This document shows, piece after piece, positions 35,729 to 47,500 of a DNA stretch of 64,000 nt. The stretch's first letter is position 1. Every line of letters begins with the position of its first letter. The position numbers and the translations under genes were made by a program. The stretch comes from Prunella strophiata (taxonomy: Eukaryota; Chordata; Aves; Passeriformes; Prunellidae), in contig JAZBQD010000013.1 of the NCBI GenBank assembly GCA_036583965.1, forward strand, positions 2,024,144-2,088,143. The letters run 5' to 3'. Below the pieces are notes generated by a model, which worked only from the letters and a program-made list of their open reading frames with translations, ran no database searches and was not told the origin of the DNA.

Positions 35729-36300
35729 GGCCGCGCCGCTCCGCCCGCCCGACGCGGCGCCTTTAAACGCCCCCCCCCCGCGCCGCCGCACGCCCCGCCC
35801 CCGCGGGGAGCGCCCGGCCAATCCGCGCGCGACAGGCAGCGCGCGCCGGCCAATGGGAGCGCGCCTCATGGCCCCGGCCCGCGACCGCCGCCAACCCGGA
35901 GCGGCCCCGCCCCGCGGCCGCGGCAGCGCCGGGAGCGGGAGGGGCACGGGGGGACCGGGACACGGGCGGGACACGGGCGGGGATCGGGCGGGGCACGGGC
36001 GGGGCACGGGCTTGGCTCGGGCGGGGCACGGGCGGGGCACGGCGGAGCACCTGGGCTTGGGCAGCACGCCAGCGCGGGGCTGTGCCCCGGGTCCTGGGAC
36101 AGTGACACTGACCTGCACGGCTGGGGAAGGTTCCGCCCGCTTCCTGCCGCGGCCAAGGGAGCCGCGGTGCGCTCAGCGGCGGCCCCGCAGTGCCCCCGAG
36201 AGCCGCGGCTGTCAGCGCGGTGTTCCCCCGCTGGCTCGGAGGGAGAGGAGCCCGCTGGGAGAAGGGCGGCGGTGCCGCTGCCTCAGCCCGGGTGTGTTGC
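35250..36300 (-). promoter_or_regulatory. DERL3: CpG-island promoter of DERL3 with two CCAAT boxes
   Basis: CpG-dense sequence covers exons 1-2 and about 600 bases upstream. Two CCAAT boxes (35818-35822 and 35850-35854, both on the plus strand) lie 32 bases apart, about 90-125 bases upstream of the start codon. DERL3 is known as an ER-stress-induced gene, but no full ERSE (CCAAT-N9-CCACG) is present here. A GGGCACGG-rich repeat follows at 35940-36040. Confidence 0.7.
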
Positions 36301-36527
36301 CGCTTGCTTGGCCCATCAGAAGGGCCTTGTATTCACTAAGGCACAAAGGGCTCGGGGTTTTCAGTAATTCCTGCTGGAATCTCTCCTGCCTCCCGGATGG
36401 AGCAGTGAGGCGCTTCCCCGAGCTGTGCGGGGTCGCACGAAGCTGTCAAGGTCGCTGGAAGAAACCAAGAGATGTGTGCTCCCACCGGGTGCTGAGGGGA
36501 CCCGGGCAACGGCAGCAGCGCTGCACC

Positions 36528-37484
36528 CGGCCCTCGGGAGAGAGCGGAGCCCGTGCCCGGCCCTCGGGAGAGAGCGGAGCCCGTGCCCGGCCCTCGGGAG
36601 AGAGCGGAGCCCGTGCCCGGCCCTCGGGAGAGAGCAGGGTCTGTGCTCACTCTCAGAAGGGAGCAGGGTCTGTCCCTGCCCTCAGGAGGAGCAGGGTCTG
36701 TCTGTGCCCTCAGGAGGAGCAGGGTCTGTCTGTGCCCTCAGGAGGAGCAGGGTCTGTCTCTCTGCCCTCAGGAGGAGCAGGGTTTGTCTGTGCCCTCAGG
36801 AGGAGCAGGGTCTGTCTGTGCCCTCAGGAGGAGCAGGGTCTGTCTCTGCCCTCAGGAGGAGCAGGGTCTGTCTGTGCCCTCAGAAGGGAGCAGGGTCTGT
36901 CTGTGCCCTCAGAAGGGAGCAGGGTCTGTCTGTGCCCTCAGAAGGGAGCAGGGTCTGTCTGTGCCCTCAGGAGGGAGCAGGGTCTGTCTCTGCCCTCAGA
37001 GGGAGCAGGGTCTGTCTCTGCCCTCAGGAGGGAGCAGGGTCTGTCTCTCTGCCCTCAGGAGGAGCAGGGTTTGTCTCTGCCCTCAGGAGGAGCAGGGTTT
37101 GTCTCTGCCCTCAGGAGGAGCAGGGTCTGTCTCTGCCCTCAGGAGGGAGCAGGGTCTGGTCTCTGCCCTCAGGAGGGAGCAGGGTCTGTCTCTGCCCTCA
37201 GGAGGAGCAGGGTCTGTCTGTGCCCTCAGGAGGAGCAGGGTCTGTCTCTGCCCTCAGGAGGAGCAGGGTTTGTCTCTCTGCCCTCAGGAGGAGCAGGGTC
37301 TGTCTGTGCCCTCAGGAGGAGCAGGGTTTGTCTCTGCCCTCAGGAGGAGCAGGGTTTATCTCTGCCCTCAGGAGGAGCAGGGTTTGTCTCTCTGTCCTCA
37401 GGAGGAGCAGGGTCTGTCTGTGCCCTCAGGAGGGAGCAGGGTTTGTCTGTCTGTGCCCTCAGGAGGAGCAGGGTGTGTCTCTGC
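36528..37484 (+). repeat. Minisatellite, 28-30-bp unit, upstream of DERL3
   Basis: Thirty-odd copies. The first three (from 36528, 36558 and 36588) are exact 30-bp CpG-rich units containing CCCTCGGGAGAGAGCGGAG. A hybrid unit starts at 36618. All later units are 28-30 bp of the type GCCCTCAGGAGGAGCAGGGT plus CTGTCTGT and have no CpG. Long frames across the array in all three forward frames are repeat artefacts. Confidence 0.95.
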
Positions 37485-40400
37485 CGCGTTTCCCACACAG
37501 ACAGTGCTCCCGAGAGCCGATACACATCTCCAGGAACCCGGCATCCTTCACTCTCCTGCTGATTGTGCTTCCCAGACCTGTCTGCCCTGCAGAGCAGTCG
37601 GGTCTAATGTTACAGCAACCCTGGATTCAGATGAGGAATGGGCCTGGTGTTGGGTTTGTGCTGCAGAGGGTTAAGCTGTCATCAGAGCCTTAATGAGCCC
37701 TGAGATTTCCCTTTAAACCCTCAGTTAATGGGAAATGAAATTACAGAGGGGGAAGGGAGTCTTTGTGTCCTCCACCACCTCCATCCTGACTGCCCTTTGA
37801 TGAAATACAAAACCCAGATGGAAGATGACAGGACGTGAGGTTAAAGCAACATAATGGGGGAGAGAGGGGAGAAGACAAGAGACCGGTGGGTCTGTCAGAC
37901 CAGAGAATGGGCTCCTGAGTGCCCCGGGCACTGCAGTGCTGAGAGCACCTCTGATGGGGCTGGGGGAGAAGGAGGAGCTGCGTTAGGGATGCTGGGAATG
38001 GAGCTGAGCGAGGAACCTGCACCCCAAACTGCAGCAATGCCAATAGGCTTGGCTGTGTGGGCACAGGCTTTGGTGAGAGCTCTGGCAGCTTAAAGAGCTG
38101 AGCTTGCAGGGAAATTCATCGGGCCAGGAGCTCTGCAAAGGGCTGCCCTTATTCATGTGGCTGTTTCAGCCCAAATGCTGAGCTGCTGCAGCTCAGCCCT
38201 CTGGCATGCCACAGAGCTCCCAACCCAGCAGAATGGGCAACTGAGTAGAAGAACTGAGAGTCAAGAAATGAATAATAAATGAAAAATAATCCTGTTCCTT
38301 TGGGTGAGGAATTAGAGGTTTCCTATCTGCTCTTGCTCCTTGTGGAAACCAGACAGAAGCTGAATTCGGGCACCATGATTCCTGCCACTTCCTTATTTGA
38401 ACCAAGGCTGGGAGATGAATAGTGAGAGCCTGTCCACTGCAAGGAGGCCCTCACTAGCTCCACAGAGATGGGAATACAAATAATCAATCCCACTTACTCT
38501 CTATGAAAGACTATGTGCAAATTAGACATTGCATAAAATCTAAAAAAAAAAAAAAAAAAAAAAGTAATAATCAGTTTCTCAGTGTTTTTCTCTTCCCTTC
38601 TTTTCTAGCCAGAACTAGAGAACTCCTCTTGTCCAGGCTTCTTCTTAAGGCCTCTTTTCTAAAGTTTATGGGGGAAGGGGGAGAAGTGATGAAATGCATC
38701 AGGAAGCTCACCAGCTCCCACTGGGAGAGGCCAAACAAATCCCAGTGTCACCCTGAGTTCCCAGGCTGCTTTCTGCCCATGAGCTCAGTCCCTTCGGAGC
38801 TCAGCCAAGCTGACTTCATGCACTACAGTACACCCAGGGCAGCTTTAGTCTTTATTACAATCCCTGTCACATTTTATGAGTTTTTGGAATTGTGGCCTTC
38901 CACAAGTTCCCATCAGCACAGGGACATATTTGTGTTCTCACACACACCTTCATAGTGATGCTGACACCACTTTACAAAAAGTGGCCTTTTATAAAATCAT
39001 GAAATTTAACTAAAAGCCTGCAAAAAAACCCAAACAAAGCCAAACTCTTTGTCTCAGCTGCGAGAAGGTAAGAGGCACTGCCAGAAGAATGCTGCCCAGG
39101 AGATTTTTCACTGATTTCCTCCTGCCTTGTCCTGCCCCTGCCTGGGGACTCCAAGCAGATGTAGCACAGTGATGTGCCATTGCTTCCTGCCATCTGCTGG
39201 GCTCCCCTTCCTTTTGGGATCAGCTCAATTGCTGTCAAGTGTGCAGCATCAGCTTCAAAACCCAGGATGTCAGAAACTCAAAGTTTCCACACAAAATATG
39301 TGTGATGCCCAGACTTCATTTTGGACAGGCTTTGAAAAAGGTTTCTGTCTGCATGCTCTTGGAGCAGCCAGAGGACCTAATTAGAAGGACTCCCAACTGT
39401 AACCTTTGCACAAGTCCTTCAAAGGAAGAGCTGAAACATGATGGTATCTCTTTGCCAGACAATATTTACCCATTGTGCATCTGCAGGCTCAGTGAGAGTA
39501 ACCTGCAGCATAAATTCAACAGCTTCCTGTCTCAGTTTCTGCAAACCAAAACTGCAGAGTTAGAAAACAGAAAAATGCTATTAACTCTCCCCATGAGTTA
39601 AACAGCACATCAACCTCAAGAAGGCACATGAGCAAAGATAAATGGGCTGTTGCAGCGGTCATCTCTGTTGATTGTAGTAAATTATTGTGTGTAATTCATG
39701 TTTCCTGTCCATAAATACCAGAGGAACTTGAAGACATGGAATCCATTCTAATTCAGTAAAGACAAAAACAACTCCTTTTGAGCCCATCTGGAACTTGTTT
39801 TTATCATAATTGTTTTGGGCTCAGTAACGAGTTCAAGATCTAACTGCCGTCTCTAATTGTTTCAAGCATAAACAGCTGCTTTGTTTAAAGGCAGCAGCTC
39901 CCATTTTGCCCAGCACAGCAGTCCCGGGCCCGCAGGATGAAAGGAGCTGTGCCGTGTCAGCACAGGCCCTTAACGAGCACTGGCGCCCTTGGCAGGGCTC
40001 ACCCCGCCCGCAGCTGATGGGGCAGGAAAACAGCCCCAGGCAGGCACTTGTGAGTGTCCAGCCGCTGATGTGTGCCCTGATGTGTGCCCTCTGCTCTTCC
40101 CCATCATTGGTGTTTGGTGTGTAACTTCATCTGATGATGTTTTGCAAAGTGTCCTGCTGTGACGAGTCATGATGCACAGGCATCTCCTCCAGCTGGGCTG
40201 TCGGGTACCCCAGGGAGAGCATTCACTCCCTGGCCATGTAACCCCAAGCCCCTTGCTTGGGTAATGCTCCACCCCAGCTTACAGTCCCAAATCCTTCCTT
40301 CATCTGAAAACAAAGATCACCCCCAGACTCACTGTGAGAGGCTCCCCCACCAGGGTGTGAGACCATGCTGTGTCTCAGTCCCGTTGTGCTCAAGGTCTCA

Positions 40401-43400
40401 CCCCAGGCCATGCCACACCTGAGACCCCCAGGTGTAGAAGAGGTCTCTAGGTGCCTGATGCCCTGGCACTAGGAGCAAGTGAGGCACACCAGCCAGCAGC
40501 ACCTTTCTGGAAGGTTATTTCAGCCCCCAAACTCAGTCCTTGGTGGCAGGGACAAGAGGTGCCAGAGCTCCATGAACCCACTGGGCATAGATAAGCTGTG
40601 TAATCATAACTGTTGAGGCACTTGAAATGTTTACTTTTCCATGTGTAATAGCCATATATAAATTTTTTCCTCATTCATTAAAGGATTTCTTTTTCCAAAT
40701 CAGCTAACTCTGGAGTGTGATGGCTCAAGTCAGGAGAAAGTGAATCATACAGAATTGGATGGATTTTTAAATTTGTTTGTTTGTTAGAAAGAAACTAAAG
40801 ATAGCACTTAGAGTTCAGCCCTCCAAGGACATGTGGTTTGCACAGAGTTTGCTGTAAATCACAGTTAATGTTATTTTTATTTCCTATGGTTTTTAGTCCA
40901 AAATACAGCTTTGTGTCTGGCATATCATGAGAAAGATCTCGTTTAAATCTCCTCGAGCAGAGCCTCATCACATATCCAAATAAAGCACCTCTTCCAAACC
41001 AGCTTCTGATCATGAGTTGAAGACATCAAACGAGAAAATGTCTGTCTCTTTGCATAGTTATTTTTTCTCCAGTGTTTAATAATTCTTGTTAAATTTTTTT
41101 GCCTTGTGATCTGTCCCCTACACCACAGGTCACCTCCCACAGCTGTCAGTAGGGAATATCCTTCAGGGGCCTTTATTTTGTAACATCCATTTCATAAGCA
41201 CTGTGGCCAAATCAACAAAAGAACTGAAAAACAATGCTTGTGTCTTATAAAAAGAGGTCTGTGCTCAGCTCACAATAACAGCACATCAACTGAGCATGCT
41301 ATCAGCTGCTGGAGACCCCTGCCAGGAGTCAGAAAAGGTGTTTGTACTTTGGTTTTCACCAGAGGCAGGACTATGTGTCCCAGTCCAGCTGCCTCTCAAG
41401 GAGCCAGGGCACAGCTCTAATGAAAAGCTCTGTCTGAAGGCACTGTTAAATAAGAAGGCAGGATGAGTCTGACACTCTGACACTGCTGCACACATTTTCC
41501 TTTCTTCTGACAGGAGCATTCAGCAACATTTGATGCCGTTTGATGGAGTCCAAATGCTCTTCTCTGACACACAGGAACAGAGTTTTTGTTCAGGCAAGGA
41601 CTTTGTTCCTTCTGGCCTTGAGGTCACTCAATTTCAGCTAACTGCCTGTATCAGTGTCTGATGCAGAGATGGAAGGAAAATAAATAGTTCAGCCACAGCA
41701 TGACCTACAGCTCACAATGGACTGCAAAAAAAAGGTATTTCCATTATTTGTAGGATTTTGAGGTTTCTTTGTTTTCCCAGAGAAGATCTAGTGCCTATCA
41801 GGTGGAGGAAAAGGCAGACTGCTGATCCAACATACAGAACATACAGCTGTTCTTCTGACATCCAAAACTCCCAGCTAGCAAGGGAAAGCAGCAAGTTCCT
41901 TGGCTGTCCCAGCCCTCGTGTCCTCAAAGGACTCAGCTCCCATGGATCTCCACTGCTCTGGAAAGTGTCCCAGTGACTCTGTGTGGTAGCAGAAGCTCTG
42001 TCAGCATTGGGACCCTGCCCTGAGAAACCTCTGTGATGAAGCTCATTTCCTGAAGTTCTTATACAGTGCCTTGAACTTACATAAATTGTGGGGTTTTTAT
42101 AAAGAACATCAGCGAACTGCTGGAACTGAGAATAGTGGTGTCACAGCAGGGCACTCATTTCCAACAAAGAAAAATCCATTTCAACAACTAAATAAACATA
42201 AACATTGCTTTCACCATGAAATCAGCAAACCTGCTGCATGTTTCTTGAGAAAGCTGCTTGTTTGCAGATATTATTTGTCTTCTGTATTCTGAGTGAGTTC
42301 TGCAAGAGTCAGGACAAGCAAACAGAGGCATTTTGCATCTTACAGTGATGGTCCTTACAGGAAAGTGAGAAGGGATTGCAGAAATAGCCAGGCTAGAGCT
42401 TGGGAAAGTCAGCAAGCAGCCAGGGGGCTGCTCAAATCTCTTCTGCAATTTACAGGGTAGTGTTTGTAGGGAGAATTCATCCTGTAGATCCAAGCCTCAC
42501 AGATGGAAATGGGGCCCCTTTTCTCCCCTTGAAGTTGGTCCAGATGATTCTGGTGTAAAAAACACAGTAAACATTGGAACCTCTCAGTTCGTGACAGATC
42601 AAAGAGCATGTGTTGATGGTCTTTCCTAATGGCAGGATTAGCACTTACTCCTCAGGCAGACACTGCCATCACGCTCTCCACATAACTCCTCTCCCATGCA
42701 CATGGCATCATATTTCACCCTGGTTATGACAGGTTTGAGTTCAGTGAAGGAGTATTTGAAGGAAGAGGGTGGTGGGTCCCACAGTACTGCTGGAAACCTG
42801 CCGGGTTTATGTGAAGGCTTCCAGAGTTTGAGTGGCTGCAGAGCAGGGGCTGTACCCTGGTGACAGACCCTGACCTCAGGGATTTCTCATCTACATCTGT
42901 GACACTGAAACTCTGACAACAAGGATGAAACATTGGGAAAGCTGGGGTTTTGAAGGTGCAGCAAAAAGCCAGTTAGAAACACAACCAGTGTGAACATCTC
43001 TCAGCACCAAAGCACGAGTAATACAGATGCTGTGCAGATGAAAAAAATCTATGCCTTCATTCCTCATCAAGGCAGCTGTTGCTAGAAAAGGTAGAGGACA
43101 ACTTCCTGGAGCTCCCAGCTAGCCAGCTGCACGTAGATCTTGCCACAGCAACTTCCAGTTTATGCCCCCTCTGGAACAGGGAGGCTCGTGAGCAGCCTGT
43201 GCCACAACCCCCAGCATCTCACTGCCCACCCACAGGACTGCCCGCACCTCTGGCAGCTGCCACAAGCTCAGAGCAGACAGCAGGAGGAAACAGGAGCTTT
43301 CCTTTTTGAATGAATTACTGTTCTTGAGATATGCTGCCTAAACTCTCCATCAGTGCCTGTTGCCTGGTACAGTTATTTTCCCCAGTTATTGTTTGGGAAG

Positions 43401-44547
43401 CTGCTGGAAGCATTCATCCAACCCCTGCCACATGCCACAGGCAGCACAGTGCTGGCATGCTGCATTCAGAGCCTAATACAGCAAACTTTGTACTTCTCCT
43501 GCCACTTAGTGGCTGCAGCTGATGCAGCACCACATCCCTGGCTACACATTCACCAGAGAATACCTCTGTGATGTGGAGGCTCATATTTCTGTTCAGGTGC
43601 AGTAACCCTGAACAGGGACAAAGAGGCATTTAAAAACATTTCACTTATTTCAAACTCTCTGAAATCTGCCAGGGCCCTCACAAATCTCACTCTGCAGGAT
43701 GAAAGGATGTTAAAAGGGTGATTACTCCTGAAGGGCCAGATATTTTGTGAAGCAGCAGCTTTAATGTTACTGCTGGCAGTGCAATATGCCTCCATTTCCA
43801 TCCCTAGGATTCATAAGGATTCACCATTTCCCACTGCCAGGGAGAGCCTTTCTGTTCTACAGAAAGAAGCAAGGCTGTCACTGCTGTCTGCTGTACCTGA
43901 CAGGAGCTGAAAGTGTGGCTGTCTGCTCTGTGCCAGGCTGTGGAGAGGGAACAGGAGCTGTGCCTTTGTGCACAGCCCTTCCAGCAACAGCTGCATTGCC
44001 TGTGTGCCACCTAGGACAGGAGCACAGGGAAAGGCCTTGGATAACCAGGGATTTGAAAGGTTTGGGCTTCATTCATTCCTGTCTCTGATGGGATCAAGGG
44101 AAATAGTGTGGTTTGTCTTTCAGATCCTAGATTTTGTTCCAGGACAAATACAATCAGGAAAAAAAAAAATTGTAGTTCACTTCTGCTTTGATCACACTTA
44201 ATCAGAGAAGTGGTACTGGTAGCTGTGCCAGATGCTCTGAGAAGGAAAATGATGTTGTAAACCACACTGACCTTCAAGAGGGTTTAGACAGATCTGGATC
44301 TTGGAGAATCATTTTCCTGCACTGTCATGGACTTTCAACAAAATGAATTGAACCGTCATGCTAATGAACATGCAGCTCAGTTTGGGGAATGTAAATCAGC
44401 TGGCACAACACCTGCCAAATCAAGTGTCTTATCCTAACGTAATGGGTGACTAAATACACATTCCTGTGCTGGAGATTTAAATAATCCTTCAGAGCACCGT
44501 GAGAGTACCAGAGGCTTTGGCAGACAGAGGGAAACCTACGAAAGAGG
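37485..44547. other. Intergenic region between DERL3 and the first transporter
   Basis: No conserved coding exon is seen on either strand. A poly(A) run is at 38542-38563. AT-rich stretches near 39640-39900 and 40850-41100 contain homeodomain-like TAATTGTTT and octamer-like TTTGCATA motifs and could be regulatory, but this is impression only. Confidence 0.55.
38542..38563. repeat. Poly(A) tract
   Basis: An uninterrupted run of 22 A in intergenic DNA. No retroposed body is recognised upstream. Confidence 0.9.
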
Positions 44548-44568
44548 ATGAACAAGCTGCAGAGACTG
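44548..44568 (+). CDS. SLC2A11: Candidate first coding exon of SLC2A11-like copy 1
   Basis: ATG in a good context (GAAAGAGGATGA) opens seven codons (MNKLQRL) ending at CTG|GTAAAA, phase 0, which fits exon 2. With it the protein is 496 residues, equal to the commonest human GLUT11 form. The exon is too short to verify by similarity, and other upstream ATGs could serve. Confidence 0.35.
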
Positions 44569-47500
44569 GTAAAACATCTATTTTACTATTCTTATTGACA
44601 GATTTATTTTAATTTGAATTTTTATAAGGCTGTGTAAGTACTGTCAGGTTTGCATAGAATTATTTTTCTAGTTCATCACAGTCCTTGGGATAAAGCTGGC
44701 AGAGGAATGGCTCTCCTGGCAGCTGCACACCACCACAGTGGTGGCTGGGAAAGCACTGCAGGAGCCGGGCGTTACGGGAGGCTTGGGAAGGTCACTCTGT
44801 AAATACAGCTCAGCTCTGAGCACAGAGCTGCTTGCTGGCCCCTGAAGGGAGAAACAAACCATTCTGCTTTAGCTGATGGTCACAAAAGAGCTCTGTGACA
44901 CACGACTTGATAGGGGATCTACTCTATAATGGAAGCAGGGAAATGAGCAGAAAGAGTAGTACATTCCTAGACATTGTAAATTAAAAATAAATGTGCTATA
45001 GTATGAAGAGGAAACTCTCTCACCTGGAGGATAATGAGGAACAGCAGAGATATGAGGTGCCCAATCCTTAGCTCAGTTCTCAGTAAAAAGACAGGGAGGT
45101 GGTGTAGCCATGGAAAGTGCAAGTGAAATGTATCTGCTGCTAGCTGGGGCAGGAGAGCTCAGTCTCCTCTTGCTGCAGGCTTGGAATAGTCTGGCTTTAT
45201 TTCTGTCCTGGAGAACATCCTGTCTCGGGCTGGTATGGAAGTTATTTAGAAGAAAACACTTTGAGGAAAGGGAAAAAAATCCAAGATTATTTGAATTTGT
45301 GGTTTCAGAGCTATTATGAGACTAGAGCAAAATTTCCTTTTCTTTGGTGGACGGCTCTGTAAGAAGAAACTGAGCAGGTAAAGCAGAAAGAGGTCCTCAG
45401 CTTTGGGTTATTTAAGTTCTCAGGGTCACTGGGGTCATATTCATGTAGCAAAACACACTCTGGCCTGAGGTGCCCTGCAGTGACTGGCAAAGAGCCGAGC
45501 CTGAGCATGGGCTCTTTATGTTACACTAGAGCTTTCCCAGTGGGAGGGGTTTTAAAGCAGGGGGCTGGCAAAGGCCAGCCTGAACATTGTGCAGGAGGTG
45601 TCAGGCTAAAGACCAGGGGCCCACAGCATGCTCAGAGTGGTCTTGAGATGTGGAACAGAGCTCCCAGTCCCAAGACTCCCTCAGGGCACATCTTGCAGGA
45701 TTTCACCTGCAGGTGAGGAAACCAAAGGCACAGGCACAAAACAGTGGAAAAAAAGCTGTCCTGGTTTTGCTTGTCAGCCTGCCAGTGAGCTGTCAGCTGC
45801 TGAGCTGGGCCAGCCAGGACAGCTTGTTCTACACCCCTCAGAAAGAGCCCTGACTTTTTATACCAACACCAGTCCTGTGGTGCCACACGAGGCAGCCCCT
45901 TCCCTGCCCCCCTGCCCGTGCTTTCCAAGGCTCAGCAGTGCTGCCAATGTGAGCAAGTGGCAATACTGGTGAAGGAATGTCCCCAAGGAGACCCGAGCAT
46001 GGCACAGGAACCCACTGTCTGCCACATATTTCACCTGTCTCATAATGCTGAGTGCACAGTTACAGGCTGCTAAATATTGTCTGCTGTGTACAACAAGTGC
46101 AGCATCACAGGAAAGACACTGTGATCTAAAATATGTGTTATTATCATGAAAGGATAGAAATAACAGCACACCAAGGAATCCCAAATGCACTGGGTATACA
46201 TGGACCATGGGAAAATCCCCCAGCTCAAAGTCTCAATGTCTTTTGAGTCAGTTTATTCTGTACAAGGAAGGCATCCATTGTCTGCCCCTCTTCTTCAGCT
46301 TCAGAACAAGATCCTGATCCTGACAATATGTGCTGCTGGGATTGGAGGCACCTTCCAGTATGGCTACAACATCTCCATCATCAATGCCCCAGCCTCAGTA
46401 AGTACTGCTGGTCTGAGGTTCTGCCCCTGGCAGAGCCTGTGAGTAGTGGTGTGCCACTGGGAAATCTGCTGCTGAGGGACACAAAGCAAGGATGGGTTGT
46501 TCCCTCTGTGTAATTCACATCTAGAGCACAGGACTTTGTTGTCAAAAGCCACCCTTGAGCAGGACTTAGTGTCACAAGAGTTTATTCAAAAGCTTTGTTT
46601 CAACTGCTTTAGCGAAATCTAATTCTAGAATTTTTCAACCTGCATCCTTTGAAGTTGATTTTTGCCCTTAGATTGAAAGTGAGACCCATGAAATCAATTT
46701 TTAAATTATCAAAAATAACTATATGGAGATATAAATCAACTGCAACTTTTCAACAGCAACAGTTTTACACCCTAAACTCTTTGCTAAAAACACATCTGAG
46801 AACTGGAGGAGACTGGAAGCATAAACACAGGATAAATAGATATATTAACAAGGGAGCCTTTCTCATGTCCTTGGAGGATAGTGTTAAAGGCAATTTCACC
46901 CCTAAGGAGTTGCAGCTGGATTAACTACCAAAGATTAGGACCAGGCCTACCCTTAATAGGCCACAGAGATATCTAATGAGACTAAGTGGTGTAAAAGGGG
47001 TGGGCTAGTAAGGTAAGAGAAGAACAGGAGTCAGTCAGCAGTGCTGTGGTGAGGAGTGGAGTCAGCTTTGTGAGGACCTACCCATAACAGAAAGTATGAG
47101 AATTTTTACAACAAAATAACATCTCAGGGCTTTTTGCACACAACTGGTGACCCTGTCAAACTTGATAGTTGACCCTGTCAACTCGACCCCTGTGTTTTTA
47201 AGGACAAATGGCTTTCACACTGTCTATCCTGGCACACTTCCCCTGTCTGGTGGCTCTGCAGCTGTGTCCTTGTCCCTCAGTACATCCAGGTGTTCATGAA
47301 CACGACGTGGCTGGAGCGCATGGGCGTCCCCCTGGACAGCAACATGGTCCTGCTGCTCTGGTCCTTCACTGTCTCTGCCTACCCCCTGGGAGGCCTCACT
47401 GGGGCTGTGGTTGCTGGTCCCATGGCCATCATGCTGGGCAGGTAAGAGGTGCTGGAGTTTCATTTAAGCTTTGCAACTTCCCTCAGTCCAAGAGGAATGA

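Noticed and set aside
35114..36118. Minus-strand frame of 334 residues
   Set aside because: It contains DERL3 exons 1 and 2 but runs through introns and the GC-rich promoter; the spliced model explains the conserved parts.
35691..37693. Forward frames of 370-620 residues (SGGAGSV, EEQGLSLP)
   Set aside because: They read through the DERL3 promoter island and the 28-30-bp minisatellite; the repeat is open in three frames and has no protein-like character.
46570..47216. LTR in intron 2 of the first transporter
   Set aside because: There is a minus-strand AATAAA near 46580 and GTGACCCTGTCA-like repeats near 47150, but no consistent termini, so it was not called.
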